From contig NW_026970610.1 of the NCBI RefSeq assembly GCF_963678635.1, forward strand, positions 42,513 to 106,512: DNA of 64,000 bases. The letters run 5' to 3'. This document shows positions 29,790 to 42,471 of the stretch, piece after piece. How positions within the stretch are numbered: position 1 is the first letter of the stretch; each line of letters begins with the position of its first letter. The DNA comes from Symsagittifera roscoffensis. Lineage: Eukaryota; Xenacoelomorpha; Acoela; Convolutidae. Made by a program: the position numbers and the translations under genes. The notes under the pieces were generated by a model. The model searched no databases. It saw only the letters and a list, made by a program, of their open reading frames with translations, and was not told the origin of the DNA.

Positions 29790-30770
29790 CGGAGGTTATA
29801 AAATCGATTCAGCAACGAAAAACATCCAAAGTTTTGTTTTTTAAAAAGCTAGGTTTAGTCAGCTTTTTATGAGTGCGTTCGTAAAAGGGATTTTTTCAAC
29901 TTGCTTGTTTGTAAAATCTGATAATACACTTGGAATTTTCAGATAATCGAGAAGCTGCTGTCGGCCTGAACAATAGAGCCAACAACTTCACCTTGTTGCT
30001 CTGGCTGCAGATCCCAGTCCAACAAGGAGTCAGCAAGTAATCATTATTAGCCGAATGGAAACGCCAGTTGCTCCCAAAAAAAAAGATATTAATAATCAAA
30101 ATCGATCAATCTTTTTTAATTGGTGTCAACGTTTTTGAGCCTGATTTATGCTGCTTGAAACTGATAATTGAGTTGACTGTAATACTTAACGTTAAGCTGC
30201 ATGTTTTCTTTTGTAAATCTTAATCTAATTTAGATTTTTTTTCTTCAATCTTGAAAGTCAAATTAATTTGGTGTTTCATTTATATACATGTTTTTTAAAA
30301 AAGCTCATTCTGGACAATTTATTATCACATATTAAGATTGAACTGTTCATTTTGCACAAACTTTTCCGAAAAAATTCTCTTTCTATTTGAAAAAACAACC
30401 AAAATGAGCATCAAAAAAACCTTGAACATCGACATAGACCAATTTTTAACCATTTATAATAATAGAAAAGATAGCTTCTTTACCCACCGGAGGTTATAGT
30501 TTAGATTCAACGGAAACCGACAAACTAATGCTTAACAAAAGCCTATATTCACTGATCTTCTTACGAGTGCTTTCTGCTATTGGATAATCAACTTGGATCT
30601 CCTCAAGAAATCGAGAGGCTGCAGTTGGCCTGGAGATTGGAGCCATCTTCTTCACTTTGTTTTTCTCATTGCAGATCCCAGTCCAACAGTGAGTCGGCAG
30701 ACATTAAATATTAGCCGAATGGAAACGCCAGTTGCTCCCAAAAAGAAAAAAAAACGATCAGAATGGATCA
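29790..30770. repeat. Tandem duplication, ~690-bp period, with conserved core
   Basis: ACCGGAGGTTATA at about 29798 recurs at about 30486. ATCCCAGTCCAACA and GCCGAATGGAAACGCCAGTTG recur at about 30009 and 30676, and at about 30050 and 30714. The copies are diverged overall, but the core of about 130 bases is well kept, including GAGCC and the ATGGAAACGCCAG block. Coding or RNA function is unclear. Confidence 0.65.
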
Positions 30771-31549
30771 ATCTGTTATATTAATTGTCAATAGGTAACT
30801 TTTGAGCCTGTTTTGTGCTGCTTTAAACTGATAGTGGAGTTGACTGTAAAACTTTGTGATAAGCTGTTTGTTTACTTTTGTAAATCTCACTCTAGGTTAA
30901 ATAAAACAAACACAAACAACTACACCTCTTGCTCTTCAATCTTAAAAGTCATAACAATTCGGTGTTTCAATAAGATTAATGTCTGAAAAATTGCTAGACA
31001 GTTTTTTTTATCACAAAAGAAGATTGGATTGTTTACTTTGCATATTTTTGAAGTTTTCTGGAAAACTTTTCTTTCTTTCTGAAAAAATAACTAAATGATT
31101 ATCACAAAAAACTGCACATCAGCTCGGAATTTTTTTCCTTTGTTAAAACATACCCTTTCAATTTATTATTATTAATTTCAAAATTATATTTTCTGAGATA
31201 CCACATCTCAAACTATCAACATTGCATAAATCAGGGGCAAACATTTTTCTTAAAAAAAGTTGAACCTCTGTTTTTTATTTTTTTTTGATAATAATTAATC
31301 GTTTCGACTATCAAAAAAAGTTGAAAGTTTTGATGACTTACTGAGAAAGCAACATATCGTAACAAATTTTGTCAATGAACATTGATCTACACATAAACTG
31401 CTGCCTATTAGTCATCTAAAAGTAGATCAAACTAAAGAACCAACAAATGATTAAAAAACAATTTTTCTTTAAAAAAATTTACAAATCCTACAAAAATGGC
31501 TGAGAATCTTTTTTCGAACAAAAATGTATTTATGTTTGTATTTATGTAT

Positions 31550-32070
31550 GAACAAAAAGTTTGTATGTATGTATGTATTTATGTATTTGTGATTGTCTGT
31601 TTTTTTTGTAAGTTTGAATGTTTGTGTAGATTTATGTGTGTATGGATGTTTTCATGTATATATTTTGATTTCTGTATCTTTGTATGCATGTTTATATGTA
31701 TGCACGTATGCACTGATGTAAGTTTGTATATTTGTATGTGTGTTTTTGTGTATGTTTATACGTGTTTATGTAAATTTGTAGGTCTGTTTTTTGTGTACAT
31801 GATTGTATATACGTATGTTTGTATGTACATATATATGTGTGTATGTATATATGTATGGGTGCATTTAGCTGTATTAGTTTGAACGTCTCTATGTAAGAAT
31901 TTAAATACGTGTGTATGTTTGTATGTATGCATGTTTGGTGGGAATTAATGAATGACAGCATTTATGTAAGCATACACATAATTTTACAAATTATGTAAAT
32001 TGGTATATGTAGATATGTGTAACTAAATATGTAATTTTATATGTTTTGATGATGTGTTTGTGTTTTAGAG
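31550..32070. repeat. TGTA/TATG-rich low-complexity tract
   Basis: Half a kilobase of imperfect TGTATG and TTTGTATG repeats. The long open frame across it is a product of the repeat. Confidence 0.8.
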
Positions 32071-32205
32071 TATGTGTAATCACTTAGCTGTATTCAAACC
32101 ACTGTTTTTTTAAAAGAAATTTTCTCAAGATCAATCCAGAAATTTCAGAAATTTCTGGAAAAACCAACCGGTTACCATAAAGAAATTTTTTTTCCTTTTC
32201 TTGAC

Positions 32206-32529
32206 ATGCAAAATAAACATGATACGTTAGAACAATTTCATCAAAAAATTTTAATTTTCAGTTTTCTAATTGAGTACACTTTAATTGGAAAAAAATGTTT
32301 TTGCAGCATCGATTACAAGTTCATTTCTCCTGAAGTCAATGTCTACAAAAAATTTACGGAAAGCGTAAAAGGAGAAATTAATTTTCGAGTTTTTACGAAA
32401 ATTTTTCGATGGAAGCAGCAAACAGCAAGACCAATTGGCAAAGCATGGAGCTCAAAGTGTTTGATGAATTGTTTCCCACAGATAAAAATTAAGTTAATCA
32501 AACGTTCAGATAAAATTATGGTTAAATGA
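32206..32529 (+). CDS. Hypothetical ORF (107 aa), weak
   Basis: An ATG-initiated frame with lysine-rich C-terminal half. No domain, repeat relation or splice signal supports it beyond its length. It lies just left of the long-inverted-repeat structure. Confidence 0.2.
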   Translation: MQNKHDTLEQFHQKILIFSFLIEYTLIGKKCFCSIDYKFISPEVNVYKKFTESVKGEINFRVFTKIFRWKQQTARPIGKAWSSKCLMNCFPQIKIKLIKRSDKIMVK

Positions 32530-32936
32530 GAAAAATAATGAAAGAAGATGACATACTGCTGGCAGAGCATAGGTTTGTAAGTGAGCAAAGTGTGAAAAAC
32601 AGGTATGGTATACTTGAAAGGTGGTTGATGAATCATTTGAAAACACAAATTTTCAGTGGTTAAAACACAATTTTATGAACCAAGAGAGTTGCAGCTATCG
32701 TGTAATCAGAGAAATAGTCGACAGACACGTTTTTAATTTTAGGATCTAGTTAAATGATGAAGCTTTTAATGCTATAGGCCTAAAAATGTTACGACTTTTT
32801 ATAAAATGCATTGCAAGTCTGTCTGCAACGAGGCTCAATTTTTTAACTCCTCGAAGTACAGTCTCCAAATTATTTCAGACCTATTTTCTTATGTTTGTCA
32901 TTTTTTTTTAACTGACGCTCATCGTTTTGCAATGAA

Positions 32937-35029
32937 CTACAAGAAGCCACTTACGACACTTATAGGCAAAACGGTGTGAGGGCATTGTTTATTGTGAAAT
33001 AGCTGTTATCACAAAGGAATCAAAGGAGGCAGGAAGAATTTTGATCTGCTTTGATTTTTATATTATAGTTTCAGAGTACTAACGGTTGTTAAAAACAAGT
33101 CTACTTTGTAGAGAAGAAAAAAATCGACACAAAAATGAGAGGAGACGGCATGATGCTATCTTTTTTGATACTGCATGAGGTTAAAGCGTGAATACAAAAG
33201 CCTGTTTCACCTTAAACATGTTTTGAAAGAAAGTTCCACCCATTTTATTAACACAATTAGTTGTAGTCACATAGTTGGGTCAAAATGCCACCGATAATCT
33301 TGAGGCAATAGCGTGATCAGGGAAAGAGTCAAAAGATCAGATGTATGCTGAAAAAATTAGATCTAAGATGATCAGCAAAAGGTTAATCTATGTTAGTAAC
33401 TGATTGCTCTTCAACTTTTGAAAAAAAAAATGTAGAAAAGAAAAAAATGATTTGATTTTAACCACAAGATAATAACAAAACTAGCAAAGATTGTGGTTTC
33501 AATTAGAAACGTTTTTCATTTGCAGAAGTTTTCAATGGAAAAAGCAAAAAAAATGACTGTTCAAATTATGACCCCGAAGTCAAATCAAGTTGAATTTGTA
33601 TTCATAACATGTCTTGGTTTGTACTTCATCTTTGCCGATTGAGTTTGCTCTAATTTGATTAACTACTTCTCCAAAAATTGCATTAAGTGTTCATTTGCTT
33701 TGTTCGATTGCCACTCCGTTTTGTCGTATAATTTCCAACACAAACTCACTATTTTTACCTTTTTTTAGGCCCGCTTTATTGAAAAATTTCAAAATTTCTG
33801 TTTGCACACTAAAATTTAATATACGTCATAAACGTCATCTAGAAAACTTAAATTGTTTTCTTCACTTATAATAAAAAGTGGTATATGCAAACTTTAGTAA
33901 TGGCTCCAGCAAAATTAAGGAACACTTTCGGTTTTCATCCTCGTTCTTGCTTTTCAAGACTTTTTGCAATTTCAATATTTTAGTTCTCTCAAGTTTATGT
34001 ATAATCTCGAAGTTCTTTACATCAGTTCTAGACGTTCTTTCCATCTCATATAGACACGGAGAATTAAACTGTCGAAAATTCAAACATTTTTCAATTTTTT
34101 AAAGTTTTCAATGTTTCGTAATTTCTCCACGTCTTTTACCTTCGTTTGGCTTAGAGTAATTTTTAATTATTTTAAATTAAAATTGATCATACGTTTTTAC
34201 CTAAAAAAAGATGGCGGCCGCCGGAATTGCAAAACTTTCCTTTCTCCACGATTCAACAATTAAACATGCATTTTTGAAGGAAATCCTTTACCGCGCGTTA
34301 ACAGCTGAGCTATACTGCCAATATATCTGGTGCTCTCTTCAATACCACATATTAGATATTATATTGTTTGCATTAGGTTCAATTGATTGCAATTATTAGT
34401 TGTATAACATCATTTACTTATTAACAAGCCAATACGAGCAAAATTTAGAAGGGAAAACATGCTCCAACTAAAACTTATTCCATGCTCTTTTCCATAGATT
34501 GCCCGAAAAATGACCACTTTTAACACCTCGTTTTTCGTTGTGCCGTTAGAATTAACACTTTTACTTAAACCCCCTAGTGGGGTTAAATTAATAATTTTCT
34601 AGCACTTTTGTTTTAAAGGAGATTTAAGTTTTTCTTTTCGGACACTTCATGAAAACGGATATTGAATTAAGTTCTAGTTGGTGCTTGTTTTTCCATGGCT
34701 GTGACAGATCAGTTTTCACCGCGCGCGTTATACTGTAGATTAAAATATATGAAACGTATAAACTTTCCCGAAGGTTGTTGACGAAAAAAGATGGATAGGA
34801 ATCAAGCTATTTGATTTTTTGTGCAAACAAAAAATTTGAAAATATTCGTTAAAGCGGTCCTAAAAAAAGGGTGAAACTTAAGGACAAAACAGATTGACCA
34901 TCAAATATAGCAGTTGAAAACTTATTTGCAGCTCTTAAGGAAAGCAGTTAATCAAATTAGAGCAAACTCAATTGAGAAAGATGGAACTCAAACCAAGACA
35001 AGTTATGAATACAAAATCAACTTGATATG
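32937..35029. repeat. 2,093-bp tandem unit, copy 1
   Basis: Matches 35030-37122 at a fixed offset of 2,093. Each unit also contains a shorter inverted pair (about 33596-33665 and 34945-35025). Each carries a short frame starting at a GC-rich ATGGCGGCCGCCGG (34211 and 36304), and TTAACCCC/GGGGTTAA-type palindromes near 34567 and 36660. Confidence 0.85.
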
Positions 35030-37760
35030 ACTACAAGAAGCCACTTACGGCACTTACAGACAAAACGGTGTGAGGGCATTGTTTATTGTGAAATAGCTGT
35101 TCTCACAAAGGAATCAAAGGAGGCAGGAAGAATTTTGATCTGCTTTGATTTTTATGTTATAGTTTCAGAGTACTAACGGTTGTTAAAAACAAGTCTACTT
35201 TATAGAGAAGAAAAAAATCGACACAAAAATGAGAGGAGACGGCATGATGCTATCTTTTTTGATACTGCATGAGGTTAAAGCGTGAATACAAAAGCCTGTT
35301 TCACCTTAAACATGTTTGGAAAGAAAGTTCCACCCATTTTATTAACACAATTAGTTGTAGTCACATAGTTGGGTCAAATTGCCACCGATAATGTTGAGGC
35401 AATAGCGTGATCAGGGAAAGAGTCAAAAGATCAGATGTATGCTGAAAAAATTAGATCTAAGATGATCAGCAAAAGGTTAATCTATGATAGTAACTGATTG
35501 CTCTTCAACTTTTTGAAAAAAAAATGTAGAAAAGAAAAAAATGATTTGATTTTAACCACAAGATAATAACAAAACTAGCAAAGATTGTGGTTTCAATTAG
35601 AAACGTTTTTCATTTGTAGAAGTTTTCAATGGAAAAAGCAAAAAAAATGACTGTTCAAATTATGACCCCGAAGTCAAATCAAGTTGAAATTGTATTCATA
35701 ACATGTCTTGGTTTGTACTTCATCTTTGCCGATTGAGTTTGCTCTAATTTGATTAACTACTTCTCCAAAATTGCATTAAGTGTTCATTTGCTTTGTTCGA
35801 TTGCCACTCCGTTTTGTCGAATAATTTCCAACACAAACTCACTAATTTTACCTTTTTTTAGGCCCGCTTTATTGAAAAATTTCAAAATTTCTGTTTGCAC
35901 AATAAAATTTAATATACGTCATAAACGTCATCTAGAAAACTTAAATTGTTTTCTTCACTTATAATAAAAAGTGGTATATGCAAACTTTAGTAATGGCTCT
36001 AGCAAAATTAAGGAACACTTTCGGTTTTCATCCTCGTTCTTGCTTTTCAAGATTTTTTGCAATTTCAATATTTTGGTTCTCTCAAGTTTATGTATAATCT
36101 CGAAGCTCTTTTCATCAGTTCTAGACGTTCTTTCCATCTCATATAGACACGGAGAATGAAACTGTCAAAAATTCAAACATTTTTCAATTTTTTAAAGTTT
36201 TCAATGTTTCGTAATTTCTCCACGTCTTTTACCTTCGTTTGGCTTAGAGTAATTTTTAATTATTTTAAATTAAAATTGATCATACGTTTTTACCTAAAAA
36301 AAGATGGCGGCCGCCGGAATTGCAAAACTTTCCTTTCTGCACGATTCAACAATTAAACATGCATTTTTGAAGGAAATCCTTTACCGCGCGTTAACAGCTG
36401 AGCTATACTGCCAATATATCTGGTGCTCTCTTCAATACCACATATTAGATATTATATTGTTTGCATTAGGTTCAATTGATTGCAATTATTAGTTGTATAA
36501 CATCACTTACTTGTTAACAAGCCAATACGAGCAAAATTTAGAAGGAAAAACATGCTCCAACTAAAACTTATTCCATGCTCTTTTCCATAGATTGCCCGAA
36601 AAATGACCACTATTAACACCTCGTTTTTCATTGTGCCGTTAGAATTAACACTTTTACTTAAACCCCCTAATGGGGTTAAATTAATAATTTTCCAGCACTT
36701 TTGTTTTAAAGGAGATTTAAGTTTTTCTTTTCGGACACTTCATGAAAACGGATATTGAATTAATTTCTAGTTGGTGCATGTTTTTCCATGGCTGTGACAG
36801 ATCAGTTTTCACCGCGCGCGTTATACTGTAGATTAAAATATATGAAACGTATAAACTTTCCCGAAGGTTGTTGACGAAAAAAGATTGATAGGAATCAAGC
36901 TATTTGATTTTTTGTGCAAACAAAAAAATTTGAAAATATTCGTTAAAGCGGTCCTAAAAAAAGGGTGAAACTTAAGGACAAAACAGATTGACCATCAAAT
37001 ATAGCAGTTGAAAAATTATTTGCAGCTCTTAAGGAAAGCAGTTAATCAAATTAGAGCAAACTCAATTGAGAAAGATGGATTTCAAACCAAGACAAGTTAT
37101 GAATACAAAATCAACCTGATATGACTTCGGGGTTATACTTTGAACATTCAATTTTTTTTGCTTTTTCCACTGAAAAATTATGCATTTGGATGAATCTTCA
37201 ATTTGATACAACAATCTGGTCAAATTTTGCCATTATTTTTCAGTTAAAATCTTATTCGTTTCTTCTAGTGCTTTCCTTTCAAAATTTTGGAGCGCCACAG
37301 TTATTATCATAGAATAACCCTTTGCTCAACAACTAAGACTGAGTTTTTTTTAACATAGATTTGATCTTTTGATTGTTTCCTTTATCGCGATATTGCCTCA
37401 TCATTATCGGTGGCTTTTTGACGCATCTATGTGATTACTCATTTACAACTAATTGTGTTATTAAGAGTTGGACCTTTCTTTAAAACATGTTTAAAATGAA
37501 TCATGCTTTCGTATTCACGCTTTGATCACAAGCAGGATCGAAAAAGCTAGCATCATGCCTTTTTCTCTGATTTTTATGTCAATGACTTTGTTTTCTATAA
37601 AAAAGACTTGCTTTTGAGTAACCATTAGTATTCTGAAGCGGTAATTTAAAAAATCAAAGCTTATCAACACTTTGTCTCCTTGGATTTCTTTTTTGACGAC
37701 AGCTATTTCACACAAAACAATGATCTCACACCAATTTGGCTACAGCAAATCCTGAAATGT
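32945..37760. mobile_element. Element with ~0.7-kb terminal inverted repeats and internal tandem duplication
   Basis: The left end (about 32945-33680) reappears inverted at about 37035-37760. Examples are GACCCCGAAGTCAAATCAAG near 33570 against its inverse near 37115, and GGTGTGAGGGCATTG near 32970 against its inverse near 37720. Between them a 2,093-bp unit (32937-35029) is repeated at 35030-37122 with about 2% difference. The outer repeats are more diverged than the inner tandem copies, so the duplication is younger. No transposase frame is visible. It resembles a foldback or non-autonomous DNA transposon. Confidence 0.65.
35030..37122. repeat. 2,093-bp tandem unit, copy 2
   Basis: Second copy of the unit, nearly identical to 32937-35029. 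Small open stretches (for example 36304-36492) are preserved in both copies, which reflects the recent duplication and is no proof of coding. Confidence 0.85.
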
Positions 37761-37829
37761 CTGCCACTTTGTAGTGCATAGTACTTCGATAAACGTCAGT
37801 CAAGTATTCATTCCTTGTTGGTAGACTGG

Positions 37830-40632
37830 AAGCAGCCTGGGCTGGACCGAGAAATGCATCAGGATCCAGACAGGGACAGGTACACATCAGATGAAGAGGG
37901 CACTGTGGTAGACAATGCCGCGGATGAGCTCGAGCTGATAGCAGTTGCGAAACGCCACAACCAATTTACTACCACACGGTACAGTCGTCCGTAGTAATCT
38001 GGAGCCATCCGTTCAGGAAGCAGCACCCTTGAAGAAGATATGGTGTGTTAAGCTGATGGACGATGCACATGCTCCGGAAATAATGAGGGGGCAAATTAAC
38101 GTGGTAAAGACGTATTTGAAAGCCAGGTACAGGCTGTCGGATCTCCTAAGGGCTCAACGAAATGATAGAATGACGAGCAATCTGAAGAGATGGATCGAGA
38201 ATGGAGCACCTGTCAAAAGAGATTTGGAAGAAGACAGCTATAAGATCTTGAAACAGTTCTATCTGAAAAGGAAAGATTTATTGTACCTGAACAAAGACGG
38301 AATCGTGGCCTGTAAACGTAAAGAGGAGGACAAGGTCCTTGCCAAATACAATTCGATAGTGTTACCACAGTTGTACCAGACAGAACTGCTCTTTCGTTCA
38401 CATGATCAGATGGGCCATCAAGGCGTGGACAAAGTGTACAACAGGATATAAAAACGATTCGAATGGCCTGGTTTGAAGAAGGCTTGTGAGAAGTTGATCG
38501 CCGCATGCCTGTCATGTCAACAGGCGAAGGATCCCAGGAAGATAAGGTTCCCCCTACAGTCAATAGAGTCATTGGGATTCAACGAAGTGGTGCAAATTGA
38601 TCTTCAGAAGATCTGCATGACAGCTACGGGCTAAAATCAGGTGCTGGTAATGATCGATCATTTTACGAAATATGCGAAGGCAGTCCCCTGCATGACAGCA
38701 TCGGCAGAAGAGACGTGCGACCACTTGATAAATGTGTGGATAGCGAGGCACGGCTGCCCCATCACATTCCAATCGGACAATGGTAAAGCGTTCGTGGGTG
38801 ATCTCACGAAGGAGTTAATGAAGAGGTCACAGGTGGCACAGGCCCATTCGACTACCTATCACCCACAAACGAATGGCTTAGTTGAAAGGCAAAATCGCAC
38901 ACTGGTATCCATGTTGAGAGTCTATTGCTCACGCTACATGGATGACTGGGACAAGCACTTGCCGCAAGTTATGGGTGCTTACAACAGCACAGAGCTTTCC
39001 ATCACGGGAATAAGTCCGCACATGATGCTAATGGGTCACGAAAAAGCGCTTCCGTTGACGTTTTTCTACCCTAAATATGAAGGGACGAGAACAGCACCGC
39101 AAACGTACGTGCAGGATGTCATTAGAAGACAGCAGGACCTCAATAACTTATGCAGGAGAAACACGCAACAGGCGCAAATTAGACAAAAAAGGAGGTTTGA
39201 TAGAAGGACAGCCGATGCAAAAGCCTACTCAGTTGGCGACTACATTTGGGTATTTCAGGAAGTGGTTCCACCAAAAGGATCTAAGAAATTATTAAAGAAC
39301 TGGCGTGGTCCATTTCAGATAACAGAGGTGCACCAAGGAGGTCGTTTTTATCGATTGAGCACTGGAAGAGCAGCTCATTACGAAAACATCATACCGCACA
39401 ATGCCTCATCAGAGGACTGGTGCATCCCAGCGGAAATGCAAGAGGGAGACTATTTGATAGTGGTTCCTGCTTGTGAGGTGAATGAAAGAGGCACTCGCGA
39501 CAAAAACGACAGAAATGAGGTGGTGGATGATTGCGATCTAACACTGGACCTAGAGTTGACCGAGCGAATAGAGGTGGACGACGAAACTCTACCTTATGCC
39601 GAGGAAGACTATGACTGCCCAGAAAAAATTGAAATTGACAAAGGAATACAGCCTGACTTTCCTCTCACCATGAAAATACGGCAGAGCAAGAGAGGAAGGA
39701 ACAAGAAGAAGTACAACCCGTACGGCGAGGATTTCGTCATAGACAGGATAGTGTTAGGTAATAAGATAGACTCACTAGTAGGACTGGATGAGGTGGCGGT
39801 GCCAAAAGAAATCGAGTTGATGAATGACATGGATCGGGATTGGATCGACGATCGTTCAGAACCGGAAGTATTGTTCGAACCAGAGGCAGAACAGACTCAT
39901 GAACAAGAACTAATGAACTTGCGAGTGCTCGAATGGCTCCATGATCTGCCGGTGGATCCTAAAGAGACAATCTTGACGATTCAGGACGTCGATAGAGACG
40001 GCATCAAATACGTCAGTCATGACAACACCGAGTCAGATGGTCCTTTAAGCGTCCCGCAATCCAACCTCGGTCTGCTAGATTTTGGGAGATCGACGGGGAC
40101 GTCGATGGATATTTTTGTCCGGGGAGTGGGGATAGGACTCACCCACACCAAAAACCTGATCATTAAAAAATTGAAATCGGCAAGAGAAACCGGGGAACTG
40201 GAGACGGAAGGCGAGAATGCTAAAAAACCAACTTTTGGACGAACCTTTGAATCTTATTTTGACCTACCGAACCAATATTCAAACAACATCGTCGTAGCGG
40301 ACAGCGATTTCAGACTCACGGAACGTACATGCGCTATAGCGATAACCGCGGATGTAAGCTTCAAAACAGCACTAGCGGCTGACTTTAAGAGAGAGCACAA
40401 GAATAAAGAGTTTTTATGGAAACAGAGGCCTGGTGTGGAAGGATGATAGCGCTGAACCCCGTTGCATCACAGATACAGGGAAATATTTGTGTTTCTTGGT
40501 TACTATGGCCTATGATAGGCAACACGAAAATCCAGAGAGCTTGGTATTGACCATGACTCGACTTAGGGATTCTCTGGTTGAAAGTGGGGTGACCTCTCTC
40601 TCGTTGCCAGTCTATGATCCCAAAAGGGGATA
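37830..40632 (+). pseudogene. 5'-truncated Ty3/gypsy pol fragment: integrase plus macro-like module
   Basis: Homologous along its length to the minus-strand element at 45.4-48.5 kb. It starts in the linker before integrase. It contains the integrase zinc-binding segment, the core (QID, FQSDNGKAF, GLVERQN), a GPF module (WRGPFQITEV), a long acidic spacer, and a macro-domain-like C-terminus split by a frameshift near 40.43 kb. TAA codons at 38449 and 38632 and a frameshift near 37.95 kb show decay. RT, protease, gag and the 924-aa ORF are absent. Its GC content is well above the surrounding DNA. Confidence 0.85.
38641..40446 (+). pseudogene. Longest open block of the truncated pol: integrase core to macro-like module
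   Basis: A 601-codon stretch within the truncated copy. Second Asp and Glu of the integrase core are visible (SDNGKAF and GLVERQNRTL). The first lies upstream of the TAA at 38632. The macro-like part starts at about 40110 (FVRGVGIGL) and reaches TADVSFKTALAADFKRE before the frame is lost. Confidence 0.8.
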
Positions 40633-42471
40633 AAAAATACTATCTGAGCATATGCTAGGAATTGCATTCGGCGATAAGTGGTTTTATTAGGTTAACTTGA
40701 TAGGAATAAGCATTAATGTAACATTCGCCCGGAAGATACATATCGACGGAAAATCAAACTAAGTCCTAAGACGACTGGCTAACGTCTAAGAAGAGCTTTA
40801 CATGCTTTTAACCGTCTCTACCAAGCCAGTACTTTCGGCGGTCTTTCTAACATCGGGTCGAAAAAAACGTTACTGTTCTCCGGCTTCGACCAGAACGCTC
40901 AAATTAACTAGATTACATGCAAAATAGTGAGCTCATGGCTGGGTCTCAGTATCCCCAGACCACGAGGTCACTCCTAAAAACAGGGCTACTATTATTTATT
41001 GAATTATTATTGTTTTTGTTCAGTAGATAAAAATCATCATCTCCATCAAAGATGGATCAACCCTTTTCCCCCAACTCCTAGCTTCTCATCCTTACCAAAA
41101 TGAATTCAGATGTTAATTAAATTCAAATCAGGACATGACAGGGAAGCTAAAAGTTCATATAAGATGATAAAAGTTTCAGTCCCGAAACCCTTCCGGATTC
41201 TCGAATCCACTGAATCAAGCACGTTAAGCTTGATTTCTCCGCAACCCGGAAGGCTGGTTTCCACTCCTCACTGTTGTTAGCAACTGCCTTGCAACTATTG
41301 TAGCGACACAATAGTTGCAACTCGGAGCTGTCTCTGCTAACTCTGCAATTTGTTGTCGTTTTTCACTCACAATTTCCGTGGTTCTTGCTATCGCAACTAA
41401 AGTTGTTGTGTTTTTCATCAACTTCTTGCCAAAATGGCCGTTTCTGACGTTTCTCAGAATTGTTACGTCATCACTTCGAAAATTTAAAGTTTCAAAATAC
41501 CAGAATATCTCGACCTTCACCGTTTTGCTAATCGTTCCAATAACGTCGTTAATTGCTTAAAAATCACTAACTCGGGAGGTTCGCTGCTAAAAACTCCGAA
41601 TCTGCTGAATCTGCATTTTGATCCATTCTGGTCGAATGTCGCACACTCCCCGGACAGTCCGGTCAATGTCCTCATTGAATCTCGCAATGTTCGTAAAATA
41701 GGTACAGTGTCATCGAACAGAATTTACAAAATGCACGAAATTTTTTTTACCCGCGTCACATCGACTCACTGCAGAATACGAATGGCATCATATTACGTCA
41801 CGATAGCCTTCAAATTCTTTCATTAATCTGCACATTGAGGATATGACCTAAGATAAAAACATCTTTTCTGACTTCCAATGTCAATGTCCTGATTAAAAAC
41901 TTTTTCTCCTAGATTTAAAAGATGTTGGTTTGCAGGGCAGTCCTGCCAACCAACAAGCTAAAATTATTCTACTATGCTCCTTCCCTTCGGAAATCTTGCT
42001 TGTTTATTGTCCTGAATATTAAAACTAAGAAACTCTGTGGTTAGAAAGAACAATGCAACAATCTCCCTCTTCAAGAGATTACCCAAGTCTTTCATGTCAC
42101 CACTAAGTGATCAGTCGTCCTAAGTGATTAAAAACAATCATGCAGGCTGGAGTATTTAAATATACTTTTCACTCAAGCCTTTCTAAATAAATAATAAGTG
42201 TCTCTAAAGCCACTTCACTAAAAATCAAAATGCAAAGTTATAAATGCAACAAATTCTTTAATGTTCAAAACTCAACTAAATGTTTCAGTTTTCAATTACA
42301 ACTTGGTTACTTGGTTTCTCACTTGAATTTTTCACACACATAAAACAACTCTGAGTTTTAACTTTTCTTCATCACTTCTTTGTTTTCTTCTTTTCCGTCG
42401 TTTAGAATTTCTAAAACTTCTAAATTCTTCTAATTCTCTTTCTTTTTGCCTCTTGTTTTCTCGACCATTTG
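40633..42471. other. 1.8-kb spacer between two convergent retroelement copies
   Basis: This lies downstream of both copies, so their 3' regions and any 3' LTRs should be here. A pyrimidine-rich run at about 42365-42405 would be a polypurine tract on the minus strand. TATTTAAATA at about 42150 could be a promoter core. I could not find the expected direct repeat of this region next to the gag end at 52.35 kb. No gene is supported. Confidence 0.4.

Noticed and set aside
31496..31882. A 128-codon open frame rich in Cys, Val and Tyr
   Set aside because: It lies in the TGTA/TATG repeat. The frame is open because the repeat lacks stops in that phase, and the opposite strand is open for the same reason.
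41224..41520. A 98-codon minus-strand frame between the two retroelement copies
   Set aside because: No domain or splice support, and both strands are open over the same bases.
40633..42471. LTRs of the second retroelement
   Set aside because: I compared this region with 52.3-53.1 kb by eye and found no direct repeat bounded by TG and CA. LTRs may be missing or too diverged.
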